From: Vreelandella rituensis
Lineage (GTDB): Bacteria; Pseudomonadota; Gammaproteobacteria; Pseudomonadales; Halomonadaceae
Assembly: GCF_003336665.1 (NCBI RefSeq)
Contig: NZ_QPIJ01000001.1
Span: forward strand, 219,922 to 283,921
Reading direction: 5' to 3'
Length of the DNA: 64,000 bases
Position 1 is the stretch's first letter. Every line of letters starts with the position of its first letter. A model generated the notes under the pieces. The model was not told where the DNA came from. It saw only the letters and a program-made list of their open reading frames with translations, and did no database searches. Below, in pieces: positions 53,329-62,517 of this stretch. A program made the translations under genes and the position numbers.

Positions 53329-53337
53329 ATAATACCA
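53329..53337 (-). promoter_or_regulatory. Extended -10-like element before traH
   Basis: TGGTATTAT in the context TTCTGGTATTATGAG, 34 bases before the traH ATG. It is the closest of these elements to the ideal TGnTATAAT and probably starts the traH-I-J-transglycosylase-topB transcript. Confidence 0.6.
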
Positions 53338-53386
53338 GAAATATAGAAGCGATTGAGCAGGAGATGTTTGTCACCTCTTAATACGT

Positions 53387-56300
53387 CTATTCGTCAGGCT
53401 GTGACAAACGCAAGTTCTCCGCCTTTTCAATGACCCTATTCACGATAATGGCTTTTGCCTGATTCGTGGTTTTGTCTTCCTGATCCATCAGTCGGCGCAA
53501 CTCACTTTCTGCAGACCCCTTAGGGAACATGTTGGTCAGTGCCCTGGCCGTCAAGATGGGATCGCCGATCTTGCTGATGGCCTCTTGCATCAATTCCAGG
53601 TTGCTTGCCTTGGTAGGTGCGGCCCAGAGCTCAAACGCCGATGTGACGATATACAGATCCTGCTCGATCATGCCGAACTTGGTGTTGGCCAAAAACAGGC
53701 AGGGGGCGCCCTTGCCGGGAATAGGCCCATTGAGCTGGGTTAGCACATGCTGCCCGTATTCGGATATATCGAATAACTCCACGAGCTTTTCCTGTGCGGG
53801 AATCGCGTCTACCCCCATGCAGAAGAACAGCGACCACATGCCCTCTCCTTTGATTTCAGGCGGCATGTGGTCCATGGACTGCGTAGATAGCAACAGGCGG
53901 ATACCGTACTTACGAACCTCTTTTATCCATCGCATCAGCAGCATCATGGCCCTTGGGGGCGGCGCTGAGTTGTCCAGGCCCACAGACAGACGATGCAGCT
54001 CATCGAAGGCAAATAACTTATCGGCACTGCGTAATTCACGGATACGCTTGCGATGGTATTCCCGGTACTGGTCCGGCATATTGAGCCGCGAGATTTCGTC
54101 TGGATCGGTCATGAATCCACGCGAAAGTACATTCTGCAATATCATGTAGAAAAGATTGGTTTCTTCGCTGGAGTTGGCGACATCCTGCATATCGATACCA
54201 ATCATTTTCGCGGTCTCGATATCAAGCTGGGTCGCCCCAGAGAGGGCCGGGAAACTTTCTATCATGCTCTGGAGGGTGGTAACGGCATAGTTGAGGATGC
54301 CTGTCCCCTCCACTTCCTGATCCTTAAATGCCTCTTGAATACTGGTCGAGGACGAAATCACGCCCAGCAGATCCGGCAGTGTCGGGGAGGCATGCCGCTG
54401 TGCGATGCTCGCCATGCGGATTTCACCGACATCAAAGAGGGCGTCGCCAATGTGATACCAGAGCGTTTTTCCACTGATCACCTCGATGCCATGATGCTTG
54501 ATCGCCTCGACCAGTTCGGGATATTTGTCTGGGTGGTAGTACGTCCTGGCCATGCGGCCAGTATCTGAGAACAGGCGATAGGCTTCTTTGACGACAAGCG
54601 AACCCAGCTTTCTGAGGATGGAGTTCGCCATGCCCGCACCCGCCCCACCGCTTAAAAAGCTGCCCACGGTATCGGCCATGAAGCTCAGTTCCTGGGGCGG
54701 TGGCTCGCGCATTCCCAGGGGCGTATCGAATAAATTAAGAGCGTAGGCTGGTGTGTTCTGGATGGTGTAGTGGACGATCTCATGACGCCGGGCCTCTGGC
54801 AGCATGTAGCGTAAATAGGTAAACAAGGCTTTGGAGGTGTAGCCCACATCCAGATAGCGCACATGCGGTAGTCCTTCGAGACCGCCTCGAAACAGGCATG
54901 CCTTGATAAGCTCGGTCATGGTCACGGACTTGCCCTTGCCGGTGCCGCCAATCAGCACATAGACATGAAAATCGAGCAGGGCATTGTCACCGGGATCAAG
55001 CGGGTAGGCCTGGTCCGCACCGCTTCGCATGATCAGCCCTTGCGCCCAGGGACTCGTGGTCATTTCAATGGGCAGAATTTCGGAAATAATCCCGATAGGC
55101 ATGAACGTCATGGGGCCTTTCATGATGGCACCGGGCAAGGTCGCTGCCACGCCCTCTTCAGGATTGTCGGTAATGCTTACCAATCGAGCCCCGCCGCCGC
55201 TTTGTCCACCCCAGAATTGAAAGGCGCCGTGCAATTTATCCACATTGCGCTCAAGGGTCTGCGTATCACGCGCCCAGGTGGCGCACATGATCCGGACCCC
55301 GGACACAGAAACCCCATTTTCCTGGAGTCCGTCCAGCTCCTCGATCGACTTGGCAATTTCGAGATTCTGCGTATTGGTGGCTGCCAGCATGAGCGCCATT
55401 ATGCGCTTCACAGCCAATGTGGCGGTGGCATTACTACCGCTTGCAAGCTGAATGGAGAGTCGATAGTTGGTATCCGCGCTCAAGCGTTTACGCAGATCGT
55501 TATAAGGCTTCACCGACCCCCCACCAGGAGCCTGCACCATTTTCAAGGAGGCTTGGTAATTGCCACCAATCTGGCAAAAATCATCCCGTTCGGCGGGAAA
55601 ATAGATTTTGTCGTCAAATAACTGTTCAGAGAGCGAAGGGTACGCCATGTCCTGCAAATTGAAGATTGGCGCGTAGCCCGTGCTGGTTTTACGGTAAGCC
55701 ACCGACTCGGCAAACGCTGTGATGTGATCGCCTACCAGGCGAATACCTTCAGGCCTTATTTTGCGGCGCTTCCACATTGACCCGATTAGCGAGGCGCCAT
55801 CCCTAGCATTGAGCTTGTAATACTGAATACTTAGTTGATCCAGCGCGCCTTCCATCTGGGTCTCATACATGGCGTGCATGTCATGAAGCTTGGTGAAGTG
55901 ATTACCTCCCTGCCCTACTGGAAACCCCCACTTCTTGGCTTTCTTGGGGTCACGTTCCTTCGCTGGCAAAACCGCAGTCGTTGTATGCAGAACCAGGTAC
56001 AAGTTCTCGTAGTGCAGCTTGCCATCAAGCATCTCTTCCCGGCTGTTGAGCATATGCTCAGCCGATGGCATCTTGATACGGCGCATCGTTGCGCGCATAG
56101 GATCATGTGAGCTTTTTATCTGTTCTTGCAGCCCATCAGCACTGTGCTCATGAATGAACGTCATGTAATAGCCGCTACGCGAGTTCCATGTTCCCAGGTA
56201 ACGCTCCAGATCCTGAAGCTTGCGTTCCCGCTGCTTACCCTCAAAGCGTCGTAACGCACCATAGATGCGGTAAATGGTAATGGCACCGCCGCTTGAGTCG

Positions 56301-56395
56301 AAAAGAAGTTCGTTATAACCCGCGTGCACAGGAGATAAGCGTGTCCCGGATTTAATCAGCCCGAGAGTGCTAAGCGCTTTTTCAATTACGATCAC
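53387..56395 (-). CDS. traU: TraU/DotO (IcmB) VirB4-like ATPase
   Basis: Large ATPase at the inner-membrane base of the type IVB channel, 1002 residues (DotO is 1009). Walker A is IGGTGKGKSVT (GKGKS near 486-490) and Walker B is LFAFDELH (Asp-Glu near 798-799). A C-terminal LLLSTQSMDHMPPEI is the usual Gln-containing motif after Walker B in VirB4/FtsK-like ATPases. GTG start overlaps the upstream stop (GTGA). It ends a transcription unit; the traH promoter lies just beyond. Confidence 0.92.
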   Translation of the reverse strand: MIVIEKALSTLGLIKSGTRLSPVHAGYNELLFDSSGGAITIYRIYGALRRFEGKQRERKLQDLERYLGTWNSRSGYYMTFIHEHSADGLQEQIKSSHDPMRATMRRIKMPSAEHMLNSREEMLDGKLHYENLYLVLHTTTAVLPAKERDPKKAKKWGFPVGQGGNHFTKLHDMHAMYETQMEGALDQLSIQYYKLNARDGASLIGSMWKRRKIRPEGIRLVGDHITAFAESVAYRKTSTGYAPIFNLQDMAYPSLSEQLFDDKIYFPAERDDFCQIGGNYQASLKMVQAPGGGSVKPYNDLRKRLSADTNYRLSIQLASGSNATATLAVKRIMALMLAATNTQNLEIAKSIEELDGLQENGVSVSGVRIMCATWARDTQTLERNVDKLHGAFQFWGGQSGGGARLVSITDNPEEGVAATLPGAIMKGPMTFMPIGIISEILPIEMTTSPWAQGLIMRSGADQAYPLDPGDNALLDFHVYVLIGGTGKGKSVTMTELIKACLFRGGLEGLPHVRYLDVGYTSKALFTYLRYMLPEARRHEIVHYTIQNTPAYALNLFDTPLGMREPPPQELSFMADTVGSFLSGGAGAGMANSILRKLGSLVVKEAYRLFSDTGRMARTYYHPDKYPELVEAIKHHGIEVISGKTLWYHIGDALFDVGEIRMASIAQRHASPTLPDLLGVISSSTSIQEAFKDQEVEGTGILNYAVTTLQSMIESFPALSGATQLDIETAKMIGIDMQDVANSSEETNLFYMILQNVLSRGFMTDPDEISRLNMPDQYREYHRKRIRELRSADKLFAFDELHRLSVGLDNSAPPPRAMMLLMRWIKEVRKYGIRLLLSTQSMDHMPPEIKGEGMWSLFFCMGVDAIPAQEKLVELFDISEYGQHVLTQLNGPIPGKGAPCLFLANTKFGMIEQDLYIVTSAFELWAAPTKASNLELMQEAISKIGDPILTARALTNMFPKGSAESELRRLMDQEDKTTNQAKAIIVNRVIEKAENLRLSQPDE

Positions 56396-57723
56396 GAGGA
56401 GACCTTTTCGCTTTCAATACGCTGGGTAAGGGAGGTTTCTGCTTGAGAGAGCACCGAATCAATCGCTGTTTGGTCGACCTGATCGATGGCTTGGTCAATG
56501 GCATAGAGATAGCTATGGCCGCAGATTGCCACCCGCTGGATAGCGCTGAGCAACGGCAGGCGACCTGCCAGGTTATCGCCTTGCCAAGTAAGATCGAGGG
56601 GCACCTGGAGCATGAGATCCCCAGCGATGCTTTCCAGTGCCTTGTCCTGTTCGGCCATTTTCTGGCTATCTCGCGGTGTTGCGATGGTTAGCCTGCCTGA
56701 GCCGTACCCAAGTACGGGGATGAGTGGCGAATGAATCGACTCGGCAATACCATGAAGAGCGAGACGTTCGGTACATGCCATCCAGTAGCCTGTCGCCGGA
56801 TTGTGTCGCCAGCTTCGATGCACCATTTCCAGAAGCAGTGCGTCTCCGAGACTGATCTCTTCAATATCGGCGAGCATGTCCGGCGCGCACTTCAACTCTC
56901 CCGACCACCAGTCTGCCACTTGGATCTTGGCGTTCTCTTCTTCGAGGCTCAGCACCTCATAGGCAATGAAGTGTTCGCGAGACTGGGCCGTGAAGCAGGA
57001 GCTGGGGAAGCTGGTGTTGGTAACAGGTGTGAACGCCCCTCTCACCAATATTCCCCTGTCATCTGACAGGTGACCAAGCATCATTTCCTGGGTTGCGCCC
57101 GGATCGCCGCCTTCCCAGAGACCCACCGGCAACGGGTGGGCAAGGAAGGTTCTGTAGAAGGCGTGGCGATCGACCGACAGGGTGCGGATAATGTGGCTGT
57201 CGGCCGAGGGGGGGCGCTGCACATTGACCCACGCATTGATGGCGGTTTTCAGCTTGACCTGTGGTATGTCCGGCCAGGCTGGCTGACGAAATTCACCGGG
57301 CAGCGTTTTTTCGCAAAGCTCCTGAAGAAATGCGCCTTTTTGCGCCTTGTGATGCAGGCCAGGGATGATGCCTGCTCGCTCAAATGCCACCTGATAGCCC
57401 CGCCAGACGGCGGTGAGAATGGCTTTTTTAACGTCAGGATCAAGCGCTACCCCGCTCATGGCTTCTGTCTGCCACCCCAAATCCATTGCCACCGCGGACG
57501 GCCTAACCGTGAAGGTGTATTCGTCCAGCAGTAGATTGCGCGTGATGTCCGGCACATCCAGGCTGTCGATATCTCTTGCGGAGAGATTGGTCAGGTAGAT
57601 GATGTCCGGCGACAGGTCGCTCGGCAGGGCGATGTTGCGCCCCGATGGATGCAGGGGATCAACGATCACGCAATTCTTCAGATCGAAGAACCACGCCAGG
57701 CCAAAGCGGGTTTCACTGCTCAT
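56392..57723 (-). CDS. Unknown protein inserted between icmJ- and icmB-like genes, 443 residues
   Basis: Function not recognised. No signal or clear membrane segment; a mixed alpha/beta soluble protein. The ATG at 57723 has AAGGAG nine bases upstream; the frame extends to 57804 but overlaps the previous gene. It lies between the IcmJ-like gene and traU/icmB, a place where Legionella has no gene. Overlap with traU (GTGA) shows co-translation, so a role as partner or chaperone of the TraU ATPase is a reasonable guess. Segments such as DVPDITRNLLLDEYTFTVRP give no family match. Confidence 0.65.
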   Translation of the reverse strand: MSSETRFGLAWFFDLKNCVIVDPLHPSGRNIALPSDLSPDIIYLTNLSARDIDSLDVPDITRNLLLDEYTFTVRPSAVAMDLGWQTEAMSGVALDPDVKKAILTAVWRGYQVAFERAGIIPGLHHKAQKGAFLQELCEKTLPGEFRQPAWPDIPQVKLKTAINAWVNVQRPPSADSHIIRTLSVDRHAFYRTFLAHPLPVGLWEGGDPGATQEMMLGHLSDDRGILVRGAFTPVTNTSFPSSCFTAQSREHFIAYEVLSLEEENAKIQVADWWSGELKCAPDMLADIEEISLGDALLLEMVHRSWRHNPATGYWMACTERLALHGIAESIHSPLIPVLGYGSGRLTIATPRDSQKMAEQDKALESIAGDLMLQVPLDLTWQGDNLAGRLPLLSAIQRVAICGHSYLYAIDQAIDQVDQTAIDSVLSQAETSLTQRIESEKVSS

Positions 57724-57751
57724 ATCCTGTTTCTCCTTGTGTGCGGATGAT

Positions 57752-58441
57752 TCAGGACATCTCTTTCCATGCCTTGAAAACCATCGCACGGACATTGGCG
57801 TCACTGATATTGCTATTTACATAGCCGATGTAATAACGCCGAAAATGACGCCACGCCGAGGGAGAGACGCCGGGAATGGCTTGCACTTCACTGAGGTACT
57901 CGGTGGTGGGGAATGCCAGGCGGATATTTTCCGCCTCCATCATTTCCAGGTATTCCTTCGCTTTGGCCGCCTTGCCTTGCGCGACCAGCCGCGGAATATC
58001 GTTGATGATGATAGCCAGCTCTCCCCCGGGGAAGTTCTGCTCGCGACGGCGGGTGCCGGCCTCCACCATTTGGTTGAAACTATCGAATAGACTGCCGCTG
58101 ATAATGATCTGCTGAGTGATGCGCGAGATGGCGACTTGGGGATAATCCCACTGCACGAGTTTAGCGCCGGCATTCAGGGAAAATTCGAGGTGATGACAGC
58201 CATGGCACCACAGGCAGGCCGTCACCAGGTTGTCGACATTCCAGTTACCGTGATTCCCGTCGAGATGATCAATCTCCAGCGATGCCTTTGAGGGGCTGTA
58301 CATGCCGCAGTAGCGGCATGTGTTGTGGTCCCTGAGAAACAACTCATTCATGAGGTCATAGAGGTCGTGCTCGGAGGGCGGGCTTCCCTCCGAAGGACGG
58401 ATGACATCCAGGTGCAACGGGAGAAGCTCGGGAGCCGACAT
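57752..58441 (-). CDS. icmJ: IcmJ/DotN-like protein with intact HNH motif
   Basis: A 229-residue protein placed, as in Legionella, after icmC and icmD and before icmB. The HNH/zinc core is CRYCGMY, then LEIDHLDGNHGNWNVDNL, then CLWCHGCHH, giving two CxxC pairs plus the His, Asn and His of an HNH nuclease. DotN/IcmJ of Legionella has this fold and binds zinc as part of the coupling complex with DotL. Here the nuclease residues seem complete, so enzyme activity is possible. R64 has a comparable gene (traT) in this place. Translation probably depends on coupling, since only two bases separate it from the upstream gene. Confidence 0.75.
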   Translation of the reverse strand: MSAPELLPLHLDVIRPSEGSPPSEHDLYDLMNELFLRDHNTCRYCGMYSPSKASLEIDHLDGNHGNWNVDNLVTACLWCHGCHHLEFSLNAGAKLVQWDYPQVAISRITQQIIISGSLFDSFNQMVEAGTRRREQNFPGGELAIIINDIPRLVAQGKAAKAKEYLEMMEAENIRLAFPTTEYLSEVQAIPGVSPSAWRHFRRYYIGYVNSNISDANVRAMVFKAWKEMS

Positions 58442-58442
58442 A

Positions 58443-58862
58443 TCAGACCGTCACTACCAGGCCGTGCTGGTCCGCAAAGGCCTGAAGCGGATCGATGGCC
58501 GCAATTGCCGGTTGTTCCTCGACAATGCTGGTCGTAATCGTCTCGCTGGTCGCACCGTCTTTAAAGGTGTTCTCGGCAAGCACCTGGTAGCCACTGCTTG
58601 CCAAAAGACCGCCGATGGCAAATTTAACCGCACCCGACACAAAACGGTTCTTTTCACCGGGATTATCGCGATTTTCGGGCTTGAAGTGGTTGTAAATATC
58701 CAGCAGCCCCAGGCCGACGCCAACCACCCCGATCAGCGCGAGGCCGCCACCGACAACCACGATCCCCCCGTCGAAGAGGTTGACCAGAAAGTCCATGAAG
58801 CCAAAGATAGTCTTTCCGCCAGCGGCCGGCGCTGGGGCTGATGATAATAAAATCTCTTCCAT
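58443..58862 (-). CDS. traR: IcmD/TraR-like small membrane protein
   Basis: A 139-residue protein with two hydrophobic segments (GGIVVVGGGLALIGVVGVGLGLL and VKFAIGGLLASSGY), matching IcmD/DotP (132 residues) and TraR of R64 in size, topology and position. Family members are inner-membrane or channel-lining proteins needed for transfer. AAGGAG precedes the ATG by nine bases. Assignment rests mainly on order (IcmC-like, IcmD-like, IcmJ-like, then IcmB) and on the membrane pattern. Confidence 0.65.
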   Translation of the reverse strand: MEEILLSSAPAPAAGGKTIFGFMDFLVNLFDGGIVVVGGGLALIGVVGVGLGLLDIYNHFKPENRDNPGEKNRFVSGAVKFAIGGLLASSGYQVLAENTFKDGATSETITTSIVEEQPAIAAIDPLQAFADQHGLVVTV

Positions 58863-58936
58863 CTTTCATACTCCTTCTTCTCATTAAGCCCCGTCGTTAT
58901 AGGGCCAGGTTCTTATCGATTGGTGTTTAACCCGAT

Positions 58937-59326
58937 TTACCAGCCCACTCGCTGAAGTGCATCCTGCCCGATGTCTATAACGGTCTGCGGCACCATGGCC
59001 AGCATTCCAAACAGAATCTGAAACAATGGCCCAGCGAGCGTTGGCGGTTTTTTGGGATGCGGGTCGGGCGAAAAGAAGCGCATCGTACCGACAGACCCCT
59101 TCAATACGCCGATCAATCCCATCAATTGCAGGAATTTCAAGGCGAGTTCCGTCATCGGGTCAGGATCGTCGGTTGAAACCAGCGCCCAACCAGGGATGGC
59201 ACTATTACCGATATTTCCCTGCACAACGATTGCTGCTGACGAGAGAAAATCAATCACCGCTGGCATCGTAAGCGCGACACTCGTAACTATGCTTATGGCG
59301 AGATCAAACGGGTAATTAGCTAACAT
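58937..59326 (-). CDS. traQ: IcmC/TraQ-like small membrane protein
   Basis: A 129-residue protein with hydrophobic segments near the N-terminus (ISIVTSVALTMPAVIDFLSS), the middle (LKFLQLMGLIGVLKGSVG) and C-terminus (PLFQILFGMLAMVPQTVID). Its place right before the IcmD-like gene and its topology fit IcmC/DotE or TraQ. It follows a strong terminator, so it probably starts a transcription unit with the downstream icmD-, icmJ- and icmB-like genes, though no clear promoter was seen. Confidence 0.6.
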   Translation of the reverse strand: MLANYPFDLAISIVTSVALTMPAVIDFLSSAAIVVQGNIGNSAIPGWALVSTDDPDPMTELALKFLQLMGLIGVLKGSVGTMRFFSPDPHPKKPPTLAGPLFQILFGMLAMVPQTVIDIGQDALQRVGW

Positions 59327-59414
59327 TCCGATGCCTTACGCATGATATTGGATGCTTCCATATCATTGTAAACGATCGAACGAGGGCGATGGGGGAAAAC
59401 GTGAAGGGCGGGCA

Positions 59415-59445
59415 CAAAAAACCCGGCCCACATGTGGGCCGGGTT
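59415..59445 (-). terminator. Strong terminator between two transfer units
   Basis: A perfect 26-base palindrome (59420-59445) centred on ACATGT with GC-rich arms, followed on the minus strand by six Ts. It separates the traM-N-O unit from the IcmC-to-TraU unit. Confidence 0.93.
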
Positions 59446-59468
59446 CTTGTAGGACTTTTCGAGCAATG

Positions 59469-60020
59469 TCAGGCCATGAGGATCTTCATTTCGTCTTGCT
59501 CGGGCATGACGACCGGTATCGCCACTTCCATGCCTATACTTGCCTGGAAGTTTTGCCGCCACGGAAGGCTGGCGCCATGGACCAGACTCATTTGCAGGTT
59601 ACGTGCCGCAGATACGGCGTTATCAAGGATGCTGTTGGCAATCACTTGCTGGGGATGATCCGCGTCATCCAATGCATTAAGCTCGACCCCTTCAGCGACG
59701 AGCGTTGCATTCAGCAGGGCCAGCATTGCCACGCCCCCCTCGCGAACCGCTGCGTGGCGATTCAAACGAAACGCCAGGTCATTAACTACCGACGCTGGCT
59801 GGCCGGGGCAGAGATGCGCTATAAGGTCCGCTAGATTCTCTTCGAGCTGCCCGGAGGGAATCAGTGCCACCTGCAAGCCATGCTTGTCGCTTCCCACGCA
59901 CCAATAAAGATTGGCCGGAGCGCGCTCACCAAACACAACGCGGACCCCTTGTGGGAGCACTTCAGAAACCACTTTAACCTGGCCTGAAAGCACCTGACCC
60001 ATCGAGTTGTGAGCTGTCAC
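59469..60020 (-). CDS. Unknown transfer-region protein, 183 residues
   Basis: It lies at the position of traP in R64 (after traO) but I see no clear similarity to TraP/IcmG. GTG start at 60020 with GAGGA eight bases upstream. No signal peptide; a soluble protein with a beta-rich N-terminal half and a helical middle (LIAHLCPGQPASVVNDLAFR). It is the last gene before a strong terminator. A cytoplasmic accessory or chaperone role is possible but unproven. Confidence 0.6.
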   Translation of the reverse strand: MTAHNSMGQVLSGQVKVVSEVLPQGVRVVFGERAPANLYWCVGSDKHGLQVALIPSGQLEENLADLIAHLCPGQPASVVNDLAFRLNRHAAVREGGVAMLALLNATLVAEGVELNALDDADHPQQVIANSILDNAVSAARNLQMSLVHGASLPWRQNFQASIGMEVAIPVVMPEQDEMKILMA

Positions 60021-60111
60021 TATAATCTTCCTCGTTCTTGTTGCATGCCTACAACAATATTTTCGTTTTTTTTCGTTTTTCTTTCTCGCAATCCCTTCTT
60101 ATGAGGGTTTG

Positions 60112-61425
60112 TTATTGCGAGGGGATCGGTGTATCGAGCATAAGTCCGATAACACCGGGGTCAGCCCACGCCAGGGGGCGGACATTTGCTGCTCTGCCTG
60201 CGGCATCTTCCAGTGGTCGCTTTAGCGAATCCGAGCTTTGTCTAAATGCGTATTCACCAAAAGTTGGGTCAGTCTGAATTGACCTGCTTGTCGTTTCACC
60301 GGTTTCAAGATCGGTTTCTACGTATGACGTCGTGTCTTTAACGCCCGCATAGTCTATCCCCATCGCGGCGATACCGTAAAGCAATGGGACACCATATCGT
60401 TGCAATATGCGACGATTGATACCCGTTTGTAGCGAAGTTTCAAGGCTCTGCGGGTCTACTGCAAGCAGCGAAACGCTGTCGATCAGTTGATTGTCGGGCG
60501 TTACCACACGATTGAAGGTGATCAGGAGTCGCTCACCCTCAAAACGTGCTTGCCCAATCACCCGGCCTCCCTCAAGCGGTCCTTCGAGTATCGTAGCCAC
60601 TACTCTGGCATTCGGCTGATCGGACGTGATCCGGTTTTGCAGGTAAGCGGTAATCACCTCGCCTGGCATACCGAATTCGCCTAGCTCATAGCGCCCTGCC
60701 CCGTCTGACTCGGAATTGCCGTCACCGCCATTACCTCTGGCTCCGTACAGACGCTCTTCCAATCCTGGGGTAAAAGGCATGGATTGCCCACCGCGGGCTG
60801 AACCGCCATTGGTACTGTCTGCGGAGGCATACATGACATTGGCATTCCAGCCCGTTGTCGTCTGTCGCGCCATCTCTTCCTGAATGGCGATCGACATACC
60901 GGCCGGTTGCACAGGCCCTGCCGTTTCACGCACCAATGGCTCGCGCCCACCCACCCTGCTAGGAACCGGCTCCGGGGGGCGGGTCGGCTCAGGGGCGATA
61001 GTTCCGAAGGTGTTGTTCTTAGCCGCAGGCTCGCTGCCTTCATCCTCATCGAGGACAGATTCGTTAAAGCTTATCACGGTGCGGCCGCCCTGGATTTTTT
61101 CTTGCTTGAGCTCCTCTTCCTCAATGTCGCGCTGCACCCCGGCCTGCTCTTGTCGCATTCCGCCGCCAATTCCACCTTCGCTGACTTCCGCCTCTATTCG
61201 AGCCTCCCCACGAATGGATTGGCCACCCAATGTAGGCGCGCGCTCACTGCCATCACCAAACAGGATGCGCCATACCACAAACAGCCCCCCCAGTAGCAGC
61301 CCGACCCCTATGAGAACGCCTTTCAAAGATCGTTTTTTTCGCTGCTTGCCCGTGACCATGTTGGCTTGGGGTGCCTGGGGCATATCATCCGGATCAGCGC
61401 TGATGATCGTGTTGTCTTCTGACAT
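60112..61425 (-). CDS. traO: TraO/DotG (IcmE) core channel protein
   Basis: VirB10-like protein that spans both membranes. The N-terminal 30 residues are cytoplasmic, one membrane segment follows (LKGVLIGVGLLLGGLFVVW), then a long linker rich in Gly/Glu/Pro, and a C-terminal VirB10-type domain (FGMPGEVITAYLQNRITSDQ, VVATILEGPLEGGRVIGQAR, FNRVVTPDNQLIDSVSLLAV). Length 437 residues is like TraO of R64 (about 430); Legionella DotG is far longer because of pentapeptide-like repeats absent here. It starts 12 bases after traN. Confidence 0.92.
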   Translation of the reverse strand: MSEDNTIISADPDDMPQAPQANMVTGKQRKKRSLKGVLIGVGLLLGGLFVVWRILFGDGSERAPTLGGQSIRGEARIEAEVSEGGIGGGMRQEQAGVQRDIEEEELKQEKIQGGRTVISFNESVLDEDEGSEPAAKNNTFGTIAPEPTRPPEPVPSRVGGREPLVRETAGPVQPAGMSIAIQEEMARQTTTGWNANVMYASADSTNGGSARGGQSMPFTPGLEERLYGARGNGGDGNSESDGAGRYELGEFGMPGEVITAYLQNRITSDQPNARVVATILEGPLEGGRVIGQARFEGERLLITFNRVVTPDNQLIDSVSLLAVDPQSLETSLQTGINRRILQRYGVPLLYGIAAMGIDYAGVKDTTSYVETDLETGETTSRSIQTDPTFGEYAFRQSSDSLKRPLEDAAGRAANVRPLAWADPGVIGLMLDTPIPSQ

Positions 61426-61437
61426 TATGGAAATCTC

Positions 61438-62517
61438 CTACTCTGCAACGCTGATGCTTGTATATTGCCCATTGGCACTGAACCCCATGCTCTTGGGAGG
61501 GGCGCCATTGAGTCGAATGACCGTGAATCCACGCATGCGATCATGACTTTGATCGGCAATTGAAATGTTCCACGGTGCTATGTGATCAGCCATGCGCAGG
61601 TAATAGGTTTTAGAGTGTCGATCGGTGGCATCCCGCCAGAGGGACATCTGGTCGGAGAGAGGGCCATCCAGCTCGAGTCCTTCCAACTCAGGGCTGGGAA
61701 TGCCTTGCAAAAGCGACAGCATCGCGCCCTCCAGGGCCTCTCCGTAGGCATACTTACCCGCCGCCCGTTCGATATCCGGCATGTTCACGATCCAGTCCAG
61801 GCGGAGTTCATTCAAATAGGCCAGTTCCCGCTCTGTCTGTGTCGAGGGGTGCGAGCGAATTGTGAGGATGATTGGGTACGTTTCGCCCTCAACACGGATC
61901 GTGATATTTGTTGAGCGCATTGAGCGGCGAGGAGAAACAATTAATCCCGTTACGGGTCCCGAGCCACTGGCCGCTACACCGCCGTCGCCGCCGGCGCCTG
62001 TGTCTTCAGTGATCATCTGGCTCGGCGGCAAATCACCCACAAGGTTTGGTTGGTTTCCCTGAGAACCGCCTCCGGTTTGATGCAGCGGGATAAGCTCCGC
62101 CGACTCACTGTCGGATATCCGCCAGGAAAGAATTTTTAGAGGATTGCCGGCCCGATCTGAAAACACCAGGGTCGTGTCGAAACGCTCCATAATGTCTATC
62201 TGAGGAGACTCGCTGCGCTTTACCGTCACCACCTTGTTGGCGATGGTGGGTGGATTGGGATTTTCGCGAGCGGCCTCCTCAAGAGAAAGCTGTTGTCGTA
62301 ACGCACGAATTTCCTCAGGAGCCAGGCGGTCTCCCATCTGGCTCCTCACGGAGTCCATGGTTTCCTGATCCACTTGGAGCATTTGAACCAGGCGTGCATC
62401 CAATTCGGCATTAGTGGGTTTGCCTTCATTGGCTTGGGCGGTATGAAAGCTCCCCAGGCACGCCAAGCAGACCACCGCCCTGGCAAGAGAGTTTCGAGCA
62501 TAACGTCTTGGCAGCAT
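61438..62517 (-). CDS. traN: TraN/DotH (IcmK) outer-membrane core protein
   Basis: Periplasmic/outer-membrane ring subunit of the type IVB core, 359 residues (IcmK is 361). The signal peptide ends near HTAQA (residue 29). The N-terminal part contains EEIRALRQQLSLEEAARENP, then a beta-rich VirB9-like C-terminal half (TLVFSDRAGNPLKILSWRIS, RLNGAPPKSMGFSANGQYTS). AAGGAG precedes the ATG and its start overlaps the traM stop. DotC and DotD normally assist its placement, and both are present downstream. Confidence 0.9.
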   Translation of the reverse strand: MLPRRYARNSLARAVVCLACLGSFHTAQANEGKPTNAELDARLVQMLQVDQETMDSVRSQMGDRLAPEEIRALRQQLSLEEAARENPNPPTIANKVVTVKRSESPQIDIMERFDTTLVFSDRAGNPLKILSWRISDSESAELIPLHQTGGGSQGNQPNLVGDLPPSQMITEDTGAGGDGGVAASGSGPVTGLIVSPRRSMRSTNITIRVEGETYPIILTIRSHPSTQTERELAYLNELRLDWIVNMPDIERAAGKYAYGEALEGAMLSLLQGIPSPELEGLELDGPLSDQMSLWRDATDRHSKTYYLRMADHIAPWNISIADQSHDRMRGFTVIRLNGAPPKSMGFSANGQYTSISVAE

